From Marinicella algicola (GTDB lineage: Bacteria; Pseudomonadota; Gammaproteobacteria; Xanthomonadales; Marinicellaceae), in assembly GCF_028401385.1 (NCBI RefSeq), contig NZ_JAQOMR010000001.1:3268501-3332500 (forward strand): 64,000 nucleotides of DNA. Direction: 5' to 3'. Below are positions 31,310 through 40,475 of this stretch, in pieces. Made by a program: the position numbers and the translations under genes. The notes under the pieces were generated by a model that worked only from the letters and a program-made list of their open reading frames with translations, searched no databases and had not been told where the DNA came from. Position 1 is the first letter of the stretch; each line of letters opens with the position of its first letter.

Positions 31310-32424
31310 ATGTTCCAGCCCACAATGGCGGACAGAGAGAAGGCAAATATCATCAGGGGCCTCTTTGCCGACGGCAAGACAGTCGCTGATGTGCGGGAAC
31401 TGCTCAGCGGCAGAAAACAGCCATTGCCCGTTTCGTCACGGCGGAAAAAGCGAACTCAGCCGGCTGGCATGACCGGAAAGGCAGGCCCACCAAAATCTGC
31501 AACGCCGACATTCCAGGAGATGGCCAGGACCTGGTTCGAGATGAAGAAGCCCGGTTTACGCAACGCCAAACACGTCACGCAAAACTGGAATACGATCGCC
31601 ACATACGTGTTCCCTGACATCGGCTGCAAGCCGATCGACGAAATCAAGCTTCCCGAAATCGTCGACACCATTGCGCCGATCTGGAGATTGAAACACGAGA
31701 CGGCTCGCCGCACGCTTGGCCGGACCAAGGAGATTTTCGCCTTGGCAAAGATCCGCGGGTACCGGGATGACAATCCGGCAGATTTCGATCCCAAGATCGC
31801 GCTTGGCGCGGTGCGAACCGTACGTCGCCACCATGGATCATTGCCGCCTGAGCGGGTGCCGGAATTCTGGGACTGGCTCCAGACCGTGCCATGTGAGCCG
31901 ACATTGAGGTATGCGACAATGCTGCTGCTTCTGACCGCCAAGAGATCGAAGGAGACCCGACACGCAGAATGGGATTTCTTCAACTTCGATACCGGTGTCT
32001 GGACAACCCCGGAGCGGCTCATGAAATGCACCGATCCCATCGCGTTCCAATGTCCCGTCAAGCTATTCGGGCGGTGATCGAAATGCGCCCGCTCAGCAGT
32101 CATGAAAAACTGGTGTTCGCCAAACCGAGGAACCGGTCAGGCGCCTTGTGTGAAAACGCCATCCGAAACCTTGCGATCCGCTTCGAACCCGGCATCACCG
32201 CGCATGGCTTTCGAGCCAGTTTCCGAACGTGGGCGCGCCAGCAGAAGCGCTTCACGCGCGACACCATGGAGTTTGCTCTGGCGCATGAGCCAGACGACCT
32301 TGAAGCGGCCTATCAACGTGAGGACCTGCTCGAGGAACGGGTGGAGCTCATGCAGGATTGGGCCGATTATGTCACTGGCGGAAGAGATCCGATCGGTCTC
32401 TTCTCCGGCACAATACAGAGCTGA
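31310..32424 (+). CDS. Tyrosine site-specific integrase, P4 type (one frameshift)
   Basis: Phage or island integrase of about 371 residues. After a short N-terminal region come the core-binding domain (ATPTFQEMARTWFEMKKPGL) and the catalytic domain, with LLLLTAKRSKETRHAEWD (first arginine), GITAHGFRASFRTWA (H-x-x-R) and the DLEAAYQRED tyrosine region. The frame breaks in a CCC run at 32036-32038; adding a C restores TDPHRVPMSRQAI. The N-terminal DUF4102-type arm-binding region looks short, so the gene may be truncated at the 5' end. It lies between two IS6 remnants. No matching att repeats were found by eye. Confidence 0.85.
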
Positions 32425-32435
32425 TAACAGACATC

Positions 32436-32470
32436 GACTTTGGGCGGAGTAAATTGCATCGCCCAAAGTC
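32436..32470. terminator. Perfect inverted repeat between integrase and doc, likely bidirectional terminator
   Basis: GACTTTGGGCG (32436-32446) and CGCCCAAAGTC (32460-32470) form a perfect 11-base stem around a 13-base loop. It lies exactly between the two convergent stops. No long T run follows on either side, so a termination role is inferred from position. Confidence 0.55.
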
Positions 32471-32491
32471 CGGCAATAGCCTGATTTCCCG

Positions 32492-32893
32492 TCAAGCTTC
32501 GACCAGCCGATCCCTGAACCAGCGTGCGAGTTCGTCTTCACCAATCACGCCACCAGCCACGCCTTCCATCAATTGAATTGCATCGACGGGCTGGAAGCGA
32601 AGCCGATATCCGTTGTCAGCAAGGAAAAGACGCACCGCGATCCAGGCCGTGCGCTTGTTGCCATCCATGAAACCATGGTTCTTGGCGAGACCAAACGCAT
32701 AGGCTGCTGCAAGATCTGACGCGTCCGGGGTGCCGTATGCAGCCAGATTCCGCGGGCGGGCCAAGGCGCTTTCTATCCCGTCAGCGTTTCGGATGCCCTC
32801 GGAGCCGCCATGTTCCGACAATTGCCTGTCGTGAACCGCATATATGACAGCCGGTTCCACCCATCGCCAGTTCGTCATTGCGGCACCCGTCAT
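32492..32893 (-). CDS. doc: Type II toxin, death-on-curing (Doc) family
   Basis: Fic-fold toxin of 133 residues. The catalytic motif reads NHGFMDGNKRTA, matching Doc-type HxFx(D/N)GNKR. Doc proteins phosphorylate elongation factor EF-Tu and stop translation. The ATG at 32893 overlaps the repaired antitoxin stop by ATGA, which supports that start over the internal ATG at 32878 and implies translational coupling. Frame intact. Confidence 0.92.
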   Translation of the reverse strand: MTGAAMTNWRWVEPAVIYAVHDRQLSEHGGSEGIRNADGIESALARPRNLAAYGTPDASDLAAAYAFGLAKNHGFMDGNKRTAWIAVRLFLADNGYRLRFQPVDAIQLMEGVAGGVIGEDELARWFRDRLVEA

Positions 32894-33127
32894 TTGGCCA
32901 GCGCGCGCAATACCTCGCGGTCGTCGTGCATGATTTCATCGGCGAGTTCCATCTGGCGGACGAGATTCCGGATTATAGGGCGTCAGGCGATAGCCGCCAT
33001 CCGCTGTTTCCGTCAGATAGAGGGTATCGCCCTTCTTGACCTTCAGATGGGCCATTATTTCCTTGGTGAGGATGACGCCGGACGATGCGCCAACCGTTGT
33101 AATCTTCACACTCTGCATAGCGGCCAC
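32890..33127 (-). CDS. AbrB/MazE-type antitoxin partner of Doc (one frameshift)
   Basis: DNA-binding antitoxin of about 78 residues with an N-terminal swapped-hairpin AbrB-like domain (VKITTVGASSGVILTKEIMA, KKGDTLYLTE). As given, the frame closes near 32936. Removing one base near 32962-32966 gives PEFVRQMELADEIM and the tail DDREVLRALAK, ending in a stop that overlaps the doc start. The tail is the expected toxin-binding segment. It should repress its own operon through the palindrome just upstream. Confidence 0.87.
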
Positions 33128-33130
33128 CTC

Positions 33131-33154
33131 TCTATATAATGGCTATTATATAGA
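33131..33154. promoter_or_regulatory. Palindromic operator of the AbrB-Doc operon
   Basis: TCTATATAAT, spacer GGCT, ATTATATAGA: a perfect 10-4-10 inverted repeat starting four bases upstream of the antitoxin ATG. The AT-rich arms contain TATAAT, so the operator likely overlaps the -10 region. This is the classic autoregulation layout of toxin-antitoxin modules. Confidence 0.85.
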
Positions 33155-33273
33155 TAATGACATCTCGTCGATCAATGGCAAGGAAGTCCGCCGCAAGGGT
33201 CAAGGGTTTTCTGCCATCGATTTTCTATAAATCAACGGCAGGCCAATGGAAAAGGGCTTGGACTGCTCTGACG

Positions 33274-33675
33274 GGCATTGCCAAGTTGTTTGGGCCTGAC
33301 AAATTGAAGGCCTTTCGCTTGATTTTTCAAGCCATCATTTCTGCGGTGTATTCGGTCCATAGGTAGAAAGTCTTTGCCCTTGCATGTCGGTATGAGATAG
33401 CGGTGAGGTTGTGACGGCGGAGACGGAAAATCGTGTTGATTTGATCGTGGGCAGACAAGAACCGTTGCGCCTGACGCGGTGATTTAAACCGCCCCATGAT
33501 TTTCTCACGTTCTCGGCTAAGACGGTGTGAATTTTCAATTCTGTTGTTCAAACCTTTATGGGCACGATGGTCGGCATTGGGAGCGATAGTCTGTATAGGC
33601 TTAATATAACTGCCACGCTTGTCCGTCACCACGACGCGGGGCTGACCAAATTGCCTGACCAGTCTGGTTCTATCA
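33274..33675 (-). pseudogene. IS6-family transposase remnant, C-terminal part
   Basis: The last third of an IS6-type transposase: RLVRQFGQPRVVVTDKRGSY (second catalytic aspartate), HRAHKGLNNRIENSH (region of the catalytic glutamate), then IMGRFKSPRQAQRFLSAHDQ to the stop at 33327. The N-terminal two thirds are missing. The edge at 33274 begins GGCATTGCCAAGTTGTTTGG, which resembles the inner end of the left IS6 remnant. Same orientation as that remnant but a different part of the gene, so this is a second copy. Confidence 0.85.
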
Positions 33676-34228
33676 TCAGAAAAGGCCGCACGGCAGGCTT
33701 TGCGGGCGGCCTATGAAGGCTAACTGCGCCGTCAACCGGGATTGAGCGAACGCATGATATCGATAGCTGGCGGTTCGCAGGGCAGTTCTCGACTTCCGCT
33801 TCCCTGAAGAAATCGATGATCCCGGGAACATATCAGCCGCTGACATTGCCCGGTTTCTGCATCGTGCGTGGTCCAAAGGGCACCGTGCGACAAAACCGTG
33901 CCGCCACACTTGCGAAACTTCTTCCATTACCTATTCAAGGCCGGAAAGACGGCCACAAACCTGGCGAACGCCGTGCCGCGTGTGACGCAGCGGTTCGGAA
34001 CTCGGCTTCCATGTCACCTCTTTTACAAACGCTGAAAAGCAGTATGGCGGACCCGCTGCCACAGATTAGCCGCCGGTTCACCGGTCGTTTCCACATGTAT
34101 TGAAAAGATATACACGCCTACCGCGCATGAATTGACATGAGCTTGCTATCATGATGGACAAGCTGGGGACAGGACTTGCGATTCATCAATGAGTTGCAAA
34201 GGCGAAATAGTTCGGGGGCCGATAAGTC
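33676..34228. other. Gene-poor region between IS6 remnant and BCCT gene
   Basis: About 550 bases with no gene I can support. Several short open stretches exist, for example a plus-strand frame with SADIARFLHRAWSKG near 33835, but they contain stops or lack relatives I recognise. The composition looks like decayed mobile DNA up to about 34100. The last 100 bases must contain the promoter of the BCCT gene. Confidence 0.5.
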
Positions 34229-35752
34229 GTGCAGTTCAACAAGGTTGTCATCATTTCACTTCTCCTCTGTTTGCCGATCGGGGCATGGGGTGTCGTTGCA
34301 CCGGACCAAATGGCGGCCAGTGTTCTCGGTTTCACCAGCTATTTCATGGTGGGGGCAAGCTGGTGGTGGCTGGCATTGTGCTCCAGCTTTGTCATCCTCG
34401 CCGCCTTTCTCGCCTTCGGTCCCTATGGATCAATCCGCTTGGGCAAGGATGATGAAAAGCCCGAGTTCTCCTACGCGTCGTGGATTGCCATGCTTTTTGC
34501 CGGCGGCATGGGAGCGGGCCTTCTGTTCTGGGGCGTTGCCGAACCGGTTACCCATTTCGAAAACCCGCCCGTGGGCGTCGGAGGTTCCGCCGAGGCCGCC
34601 AGACAGGCGCTGGTCATTACCAATCTGCACTGGGGTCTGCACGCTTGGTCGATCTATGGCGTTTGTGCACTTGTGATTGCCTATTTCACCTTCCGGCTGG
34701 ACAAGCCACCGCTGATTTCAACCCCTTTGCGTGGCCTGTTCCACGGCCGCACTTCGGAAATCGCCGCAACCACGGCCGATGTACTGGGTGTTGTTGCCGT
34801 AGTTTTCGGGCTCGCCGGTTCGCTCGCCATGGGCGCTCTTCAGGTGCGTTCCGGCCTCACGGCGCTGTTCGATGTTCCAGCCATCACCGCGGTTTCCCTC
34901 GCGGTCCTTGTCGGTCTTTTCGTCATGTACATGATCTCGACGCTGACCGGCGTCGAAAAGGGCATGAAACTGCTTTCCGACATCAACATGGGTCTGGGTC
35001 TCGCCCTGATGGCGTTCATCCTGATTTTCGGACCGACAGCCTTCATTATGGAGACCTTTGTCACCACGCTCGGCTCTTATATCTCGCAATTCGTCAACAT
35101 GTCTTTCCGACTGTTCCCGTTTGAAGGTCTCACCGAATGGTCCGCCAACTGGACGCTGACTTATCTGATCTGGTGGCTGGCGTGGGGGCCGTTTGTCGGC
35201 GTGTTCATTGCCCGCATTTCACGCGGCCGGACAATCCGTGAATTCTGTATGGGTGTCATCCTGATTCCGACCGTATTTTCGGTATTCTGGTTCGCCGTCT
35301 TCGGCGGCGCGGGGATCTATGTCGAGATGTATGGTCCCGGCGGGCTGGCCTCGGTGATCACGCAGGATGTCGCCGCCGCCCTGTTTACTTTCCTCGATTA
35401 TTTCCCGTTCCCATGGGTGCTCAGTATCGGTGCGCTGCTGCTGATCGTGATTTTCCTGGTCACCTCTGCCGACAGCGGCACTTTTGTGCTCTCGATGATG
35501 ACGACCAACGGCAATCTGAACCCACCCGCGACAGCCAAGATCGTCTGGGGCAGCATCGTTGCGGTGATTACAGGGGCAACGCTTCTGGCCGGCTCTGTCG
35601 ATGTTGCCCGGGCCATGTCGACCCTCGGCGCTATACCGTTTTCGGCCATACTGATCCTGCAAATCGTCAGTTTTCTCAGACGACTGCGGCATGACCCGTC
35701 ACGCCAGTCGACACCAACGCTTGAGAACAAGACCGGCGAGGTGCCGTCATGA
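34229..35752 (+). CDS. BCCT-family transporter (betaine/choline/carnitine type)
   Basis: Twelve-helix secondary carrier for quaternary ammonium compounds or relatives, 507 residues, inner membrane. Family landmarks are WIAMLFAGGMGAGLLFWGVA with EPVTHF, the tryptophan box YLIWWLAWGPFVG, and RISRGRTIREFCMG. The N-terminus is short, without a long cytoplasmic tail, and the GTG start at 34229 is provisional because no strong ribosome site is seen. The stop TGA overlaps the ATG of the next gene, so the two are almost certainly co-translated. The glycine motif reads GMGAG; ion coupling is uncertain. Confidence 0.93.
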   Translation: MQFNKVVIISLLLCLPIGAWGVVAPDQMAASVLGFTSYFMVGASWWWLALCSSFVILAAFLAFGPYGSIRLGKDDEKPEFSYASWIAMLFAGGMGAGLLFWGVAEPVTHFENPPVGVGGSAEAARQALVITNLHWGLHAWSIYGVCALVIAYFTFRLDKPPLISTPLRGLFHGRTSEIAATTADVLGVVAVVFGLAGSLAMGALQVRSGLTALFDVPAITAVSLAVLVGLFVMYMISTLTGVEKGMKLLSDINMGLGLALMAFILIFGPTAFIMETFVTTLGSYISQFVNMSFRLFPFEGLTEWSANWTLTYLIWWLAWGPFVGVFIARISRGRTIREFCMGVILIPTVFSVFWFAVFGGAGIYVEMYGPGGLASVITQDVAAALFTFLDYFPFPWVLSIGALLLIVIFLVTSADSGTFVLSMMTTNGNLNPPATAKIVWGSIVAVITGATLLAGSVDVARAMSTLGAIPFSAILILQIVSFLRRLRHDPSRQSTPTLENKTGEVPS

Positions 35753-37592
35753 GAGCTTTATTTTCCATTCTTCTCGTCATCCTCCTTGCCGGCTGCTCCT
35801 CACAACCGGTGAAAATCGGCTCGAAAGATCTGGTCGAAAGCCGGATACTGGCGGAAATGTTTGCGCTGCTTCTGGAAGAACAGGGGATGCAGGTCAAACG
35901 CATGCCTGCGCTCGGATCCACAGGTGTCGTCTTTCAGGCGCTGATAGACAGCGACATCGACCTATACCCCGAATATACCGGAACCGCGCTGGCTTTCATG
36001 GGTTCGCCGCGCATCGGCGATGCCGATGAAGCCTTTGCAGTCGTGTCTGACGGACTTTCTCAACATGGGCTGGTCATGCTCGACCGTCTGGGCTTTGAAA
36101 CCGGCTACGTTGTGCTGACAAGTTCTGCGGTCGCCGCAGCAGACAATCTGGAAACCTTAGCCGATCTCGCCAGACCGGATTATCGCCTGCGGCTGGGCGT
36201 TACCCAATCCTTTGCCGAGCGACCGCGCGACGGGCTCGAGCCGTTTCTGGATCGCTTCGGCCTTGTCTTTGATGATGTGTCCATCTTTACCGAGGCCGAT
36301 CGGGAAGGGCTTTATGATGCGCTTGTTGAAAGACGCGTCGATGTGATCGTCGGTCTTTCGACCGATCCAGAGATTGCCGACTACGACCTTTTCCAGCTTG
36401 AAGATACAACCGGCTTCTTCCCGGTCTACGAGGCTGCGCCGCTCGCATCGGAGGTCGCCCTCGAACGCTCTCCTGAAATCGCAATCATTCTGGAGGAACT
36501 TTCCGGCAGGATCGACGATGCCATGATGCGATCGCTCAACGCGGCGGTGCGTCTGGATGGCCGCCCCGTAAACCGTGTGGCCCGGCAAGCGCTTTACGAT
36601 CTGGGCCTCGTTGACAGGATGCCGCGTGAACGCACCCCGTTCTCGGCATCGCGATGGCGCCTGAAACCCTCGGCACCGACGCCGGTATTGAAACGCTGCG
36701 TGCCGTGCGCAAATCCATGCGTGGCCGCGATGTCAATCTGTTGCCCGAGAATGTGCCGCTCGAGGCATTGGCAGCGGGAGCCGCCCGGCTGGCGCTTTCG
36801 CCTGCGGTTTCAGGCTTCACGGCAGAAAGCGGCAGGATGGTGCGCGACGACCGCTTCGAGGCAGTAGCCGCCATAGGTTCGACCTTTCTGCACGCCTTGA
36901 CCCTTTCCGAACAGCCGGTGGCACCCGTTGATGCCCGCACGATCGCCTCGGGTCCTGAAGGCTCGGCCTCGCACAGGCTGGCAAGTGTCATCGCCAAGGC
37001 GGGCGAGGCTGATGCAACGGTGCTGCCGCTGGCTGACGAAAGCGCACAGACGGCGGCTGAGGCCCTGCGCAGCGGAACGGCGGAAAGCGCCGTGATGTTT
37101 GCGGTTCCCGGCCGTGTGGACCTCGTTGATCTCCTCGCGAGTACAGATGACATCACGCTTGTCAACGCCGATGGCTGGTGGCAGAGCCCTGCCCGGCTCG
37201 TACTGCCGGTCATGCGTGAGGCGCAGATCAACGGTGACACCTATCCCGGCATTGACCGTCCGATCAGAACGCTGTCGACGCAGCTCATCCTGTTCGGTCC
37301 TGCCGCATCCGATCGCTTTGTGATCGGCCAACAGGGTCCGAATGCGTTTTTCGACGAACCGAGGCCGCTGCAGGACAGGAATATCGAAGCCATCAACCGT
37401 AATCTCGGACTGCATGCGGCGGTGGACCCTTATCTGCGCCGGGCCGCGGCACTCACACCACAGGTCAATATCCGTGATGACCGGATCAACCCCTATCCGG
37501 GGCGGGCCATCCTGATGATTGTAATTCTGGCTTATCTTGTTTGGGCTGGCTGGCTTCTGGCCCGCCCGGAGCCCCGGCAAAAGCGACGCTGA
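35749..37592 (+). CDS. Membrane-anchored double solute-binding lipoprotein coupled to BCCT carrier (one frameshift)
   Basis: About 614 residues after repair. A lipoprotein signal (MRALFSILLVILLAGC, Cys16) precedes a ProX/OsmF-like quaternary-amine-binding domain at about 20-285 (KIGSKDLVESRILAEM, LGSTGVVFQALI, DIDLYPEYTGTAL). A second, more divergent domain at about 296-590 resembles TAXI/TRAP-type receptors (MAPETLGTDAGIETLRAV, IASGPEGSASHRLA, LVNADGWWQSPARLV). A C-terminal helix (AILMIVILAYLVWAGWLL) with a basic tail follows. The frame breaks in the CCCC run at 36635-36638; adding a C gives RTPVLGIAMAPETL. It overlaps the BCCT stop (ATGA). No ABC genes are adjacent, so the binding domains probably serve or sense for the BCCT carrier (inference). 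Confidence 0.75.
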
Positions 37593-37683
37593 TCCCCAAG
37601 CGTTGCAACGGGGAAGGCTCAGACACCTTTCCCGCCGACTGCCGGGATCGTGACAGCCGGACCCTCCGGCGCGAAACGCTGGC

Positions 37684-38117
37684 TCACCCGGCCGGATCTC
37701 CCTCTTGATGCTCATCTCCGTCCCAGGGGATGAGTACCAGCCTGCCATGCACCACGTGGCGTTCGGTCGTCACGTGGTCGGCGAGGCGCTTCACCTCCTC
37801 GGGCCGCCCCGCAAGATGCTGACTTCGAGGCAGCGGTCGTGATCGAGATGAACATGGGTGCTGACGACCGACAGCCCGTGATCATGATGAAATGTGTTGG
37901 TCAGCCGCCGCGCCAGATCACGCGCCTTGTGATCGTAGACGTAACTCAGCACGCCGATACTGTTTTCAACCTCGCCCGCGTTCACGAGGGTTTGCTGCAG
38001 GCCCGCCCGCGTCAGATCGCGAACGGCTTCCGAACGGTTGTTATACCCACGCTCGCCGACGACCTTGTCCAGCATCTCCATAAGATCGTCATCGAGGGTA
38101 ACGGTTATCCGCTGCAT
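37684..38117 (-). CDS. nikR: Nickel-responsive regulator NikR (one frameshift)
   Basis: Ribbon-helix-helix repressor of nickel uptake, about 144 residues after repair. The N-terminal RHH domain ([20 protein letters not shown]) is followed by the ACT-like nickel domain with the four-ligand set [20 protein letters not shown] (His, His, His, Cys). Start is the MQRITV ATG at 38117, as in homologues, not the longer upstream frame. A base loss in the C run (37801-37803, coding strand CCC) is repaired to [14 protein letters not shown], giving a stop at 37684. It lies downstream of nikABCDE, whose promoter carries its operator. Confidence 0.95.
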
Positions 38118-38234
38118 GGCACATTTCCTTTGCTTCAAGCCGTTCAGGACATCGCCGGCCTTTTCGCACATGGCAATCTCTCTGGATAACCGCATTGTCC
38201 GGCTTCGCCAACCGGTGATCGCTGTGTCACCATT

Positions 38235-38822
38235 TCAAATGGTCACGATGCGCTGCGCAACCCGGCGCAGAAGCGGCATGTCATGGCTGATGACGAGAAC
38301 GCCAAGGCGGCGGCTTTCGGCCTGCTTGAGCAACACGGACCATATCTGCGCCTGAGTCAGCGGGTCGAGTTGCGCGGAGATCTCGTCGGCAATGAGATAC
38401 CGGGTTTGCGGGGCAAAGGCTCTCAAAAGCGCGACACGTTGCAGTTCACCGCCCGAAATTTCGTGGGGATAGCGATCAAACCATGCGGGCGAAACGCCGA
38501 ATGCCTGCCTCAACGTCTCATCGGGCTGCCAAGCCTCCGAGATGATCCTTCCGATAGTCCAGCGCGGATCAACGGCAAACACCGGTGACTGATGAAGATA
38601 CTGGACCGGATTGAAGCCTGGCGGGTGGAAGATGCCATCGACGAGAATGCGGCCCGAGGCCGGCTGGTAATGACCGGCAAGGATGCGGCCAAGTGTCGAT
38701 TTCCCCGCCCCGGACGGGCCTGTCAGTCCGATAATCTCACCGGGGTGAACGGCCAGGTCGACCGAATCAAGGACCGGTGATTTTGCACGATAGCGAAAGC
38801 AGATATTCTGTGCCTCAAGCAT
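38235..38822 (-). CDS. nikE: Nickel ABC transporter ATP-binding protein NikE-like
   Basis: ATPase of 195 residues with Walker A GPSGAGKS, signature SGGELQR, Walker B YLIADEIS and the switch histidine SHDMP. It is shorter than typical NikE (about 250), ending soon after the H-loop. The reading frame is intact. It overlaps the end of nikD by 8 bases. Confidence 0.9.
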   Translation of the reverse strand: MLEAQNICFRYRAKSPVLDSVDLAVHPGEIIGLTGPSGAGKSTLGRILAGHYQPASGRILVDGIFHPPGFNPVQYLHQSPVFAVDPRWTIGRIISEAWQPDETLRQAFGVSPAWFDRYPHEISGGELQRVALLRAFAPQTRYLIADEISAQLDPLTQAQIWSVLLKQAESRRLGVLVISHDMPLLRRVAQRIVTI

Positions 38823-39612
38823 CGCCGGTCACCCGGAAGCCGTTCTGCGGCAGCGCATGCCAGAGAGCACGCGCATAATCGGAGCTCAGTCCCTGCCCGC
38901 AACCTTCAAAAGCTTCGGCGCGTTCCACGCCCTCCACCCTACCTTGCCGGACAAGACAGACACTGTCGGCATAGGCAAGCGCGGTCGCCAGAGAATGCGT
39001 GATCAGCAGTACACCCTTTCCGGCATCCGCCATACTCTTGAGCTTTGAAAGAACGATCGCCGCATTGTCGTCGTCAAGGCCACTGGTCGGCTCGTCGGCG
39101 ACAATCAGGTCCGGGTTTCCAACTGTCGCGATGGCCATCAGCATACGGCGCGCCATGCCACCGGAAAGCTGATGGGGAAAGGCCTGTGCTGCACGCGCAT
39201 CCAGCCCGAAATGCGTCAGCATCGCCACAAGCGCGGCATCATTGACCCGCAATCCCGCGCGCCGCGCCGCCCAGCGCAATTGCTGAAAGCAGCGCGCCAG
39301 CGGGTCGAGATGACTGATAGATTGCGGAACCAGTGCCATGCGCCGCCCGAGCAGAGACGGGCGACTGCCATCATCGACGCGCTGCCCGTCGAAACGGATA
39401 TCGCCCCGTATCAGGGCATTGGGCGGCAGGATGCCGAACAGCGCATGGGCAATCAGGCTCTTGCCGCCGCCGGACGCGCCGATCAGCGCAACCACCTCAC
39501 CGCACTTCAATGAAAAACTGATGCGTTTGAGGATCGGTATTTCCCGCGCCGTCAGCAGTCCATCATAGCGGCTGAATGAGAGATCGACGTCGTTGAAGGA
39601 AAGCAGTGTCAT
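38815..39612 (-). CDS. nikD: Nickel ABC transporter ATP-binding protein NikD-like
   Basis: ATPase of about 265 residues with Walker A GASGGGKS, Q-loop ALVPQSISHLDP, signature LSGGMARR and Walker B LIVADEPTSGLD. The ATG at 39612 (MTLLSFNDVD) overlaps the nikC stop by four bases and is preferred to the longer open frame upstream. Belongs to the oligopeptide/nickel class of importers, recognised by the paired ATPases. Confidence 0.92.
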   Translation of the reverse strand: MTLLSFNDVDLSFSRYDGLLTAREIPILKRISFSLKCGEVVALIGASGGGKSLIAHALFGILPPNALIRGDIRFDGQRVDDGSRPSLLGRRMALVPQSISHLDPLARCFQQLRWAARRAGLRVNDAALVAMLTHFGLDARAAQAFPHQLSGGMARRMLMAIATVGNPDLIVADEPTSGLDDDNAAIVLSKLKSMADAGKGVLLITHSLATALAYADSVCLVRQGRVEGVERAEAFEGCGQGLSSDYARALWHALPQNGFRVTGDA

Positions 39613-40475
39613 GTCTGGGACGTCCGGGGGTTGAGGATGAGACGCACACCATTGCCCACGGCATCGAAACTGAGCACGAGCAGCAGCAGACACAGGCCGG
39701 GAAACAGACCAAGCCACCACTTGCCTGCCGTCAGGTAACGCATCGAGTCGGAGAGCATCACACCGATGGCCGGCCGGGTCGGGTCGAGGCCGAAGCCCAG
39801 AAAGGTCAGGCTGGCTTCATGCAGGATGGCGTGCGGAAACATCAGCACGAGGCCGACCAGCATTTGCGGCAGGATCTGGGGCAGAATATGCGTGAATGTG
39901 ATCGCCACCCAGGACTTGCCGAAATGCCGTGCGGAGACGACATAGTCGGCCTGTCTGATCTGCAGGACTTCGGCACGCAGGATGCGGGTCAGCCGCGGCC
40001 AGTGGGTGAGCGCCACGGCGACCGTTACCGCGACAGGCCCGCCGCCCAGCGCAAAACAGATCAGGATGAGGAGCACCAGATGCGGAAGCCCGATCGTCGC
40101 GTCCACCAGAAGCGACACGAGCGCATCGGCCCACCGACCGCCAGCCGTTGCGACGAGGGCAAGAACAGTGGCGATCAGAACGGAGCAGCATGAGGCAAGC
40201 AGCCCCACCAGGAGACTTGTCCGAAGCCCCTTGATCGTGCGCGCCAGAAGATCGTGCCCCATCTGGTCGGTTCCGAACCAGTGCGCCCAGTCGGGCGGTA
40301 GCAGTCGCGCGGCAAAATCCGGCGCGATGCCGGCCTGCCCCATGAGAGCAGATGCCACCGGTATCAGCAGTATCAACACAATGCCGCTGAGCGCAGCGGC
40401 AAGGGTCCAGATCCTGTTGCCCATGCGTGGCAGAACCAGAGGCTCAAGGCTATGGCGTTGTTCGAGTTCAACCAT
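39609..40475 (-). CDS. nikC: Nickel ABC transporter permease NikC
   Basis: Inner-membrane permease of 288 residues. DWAHWFGTDQMGHDLLARTI is the typical DppC/NikC segment. The EAA-like loop follows (DYVVSARHFGKSWVAITFTH), and a conserved ILHEASLTFLGFGLDP closes the family pattern. Start at 40475 has a GGAGG ribosome site and overlaps the nikB stop by 8 bases. Frame intact. Confidence 0.92.
   Translation of the reverse strand: MVELEQRHSLEPLVLPRMGNRIWTLAAALSGIVLILLIPVASALMGQAGIAPDFAARLLPPDWAHWFGTDQMGHDLLARTIKGLRTSLLVGLLASCCSVLIATVLALVATAGGRWADALVSLLVDATIGLPHLVLLILICFALGGGPVAVTVAVALTHWPRLTRILRAEVLQIRQADYVVSARHFGKSWVAITFTHILPQILPQMLVGLVLMFPHAILHEASLTFLGFGLDPTRPAIGVMLSDSMRYLTAGKWWLGLFPGLCLLLLVLSFDAVGNGVRLILNPRTSQT

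Noticed and set aside
27670-32424. tRNA-Met as the attachment site of the P4-type integrase
   Set aside because: Core genes (asd, PAP2 phosphatase) lie between them and no copy of the tRNA 3' end was found near the integrase.
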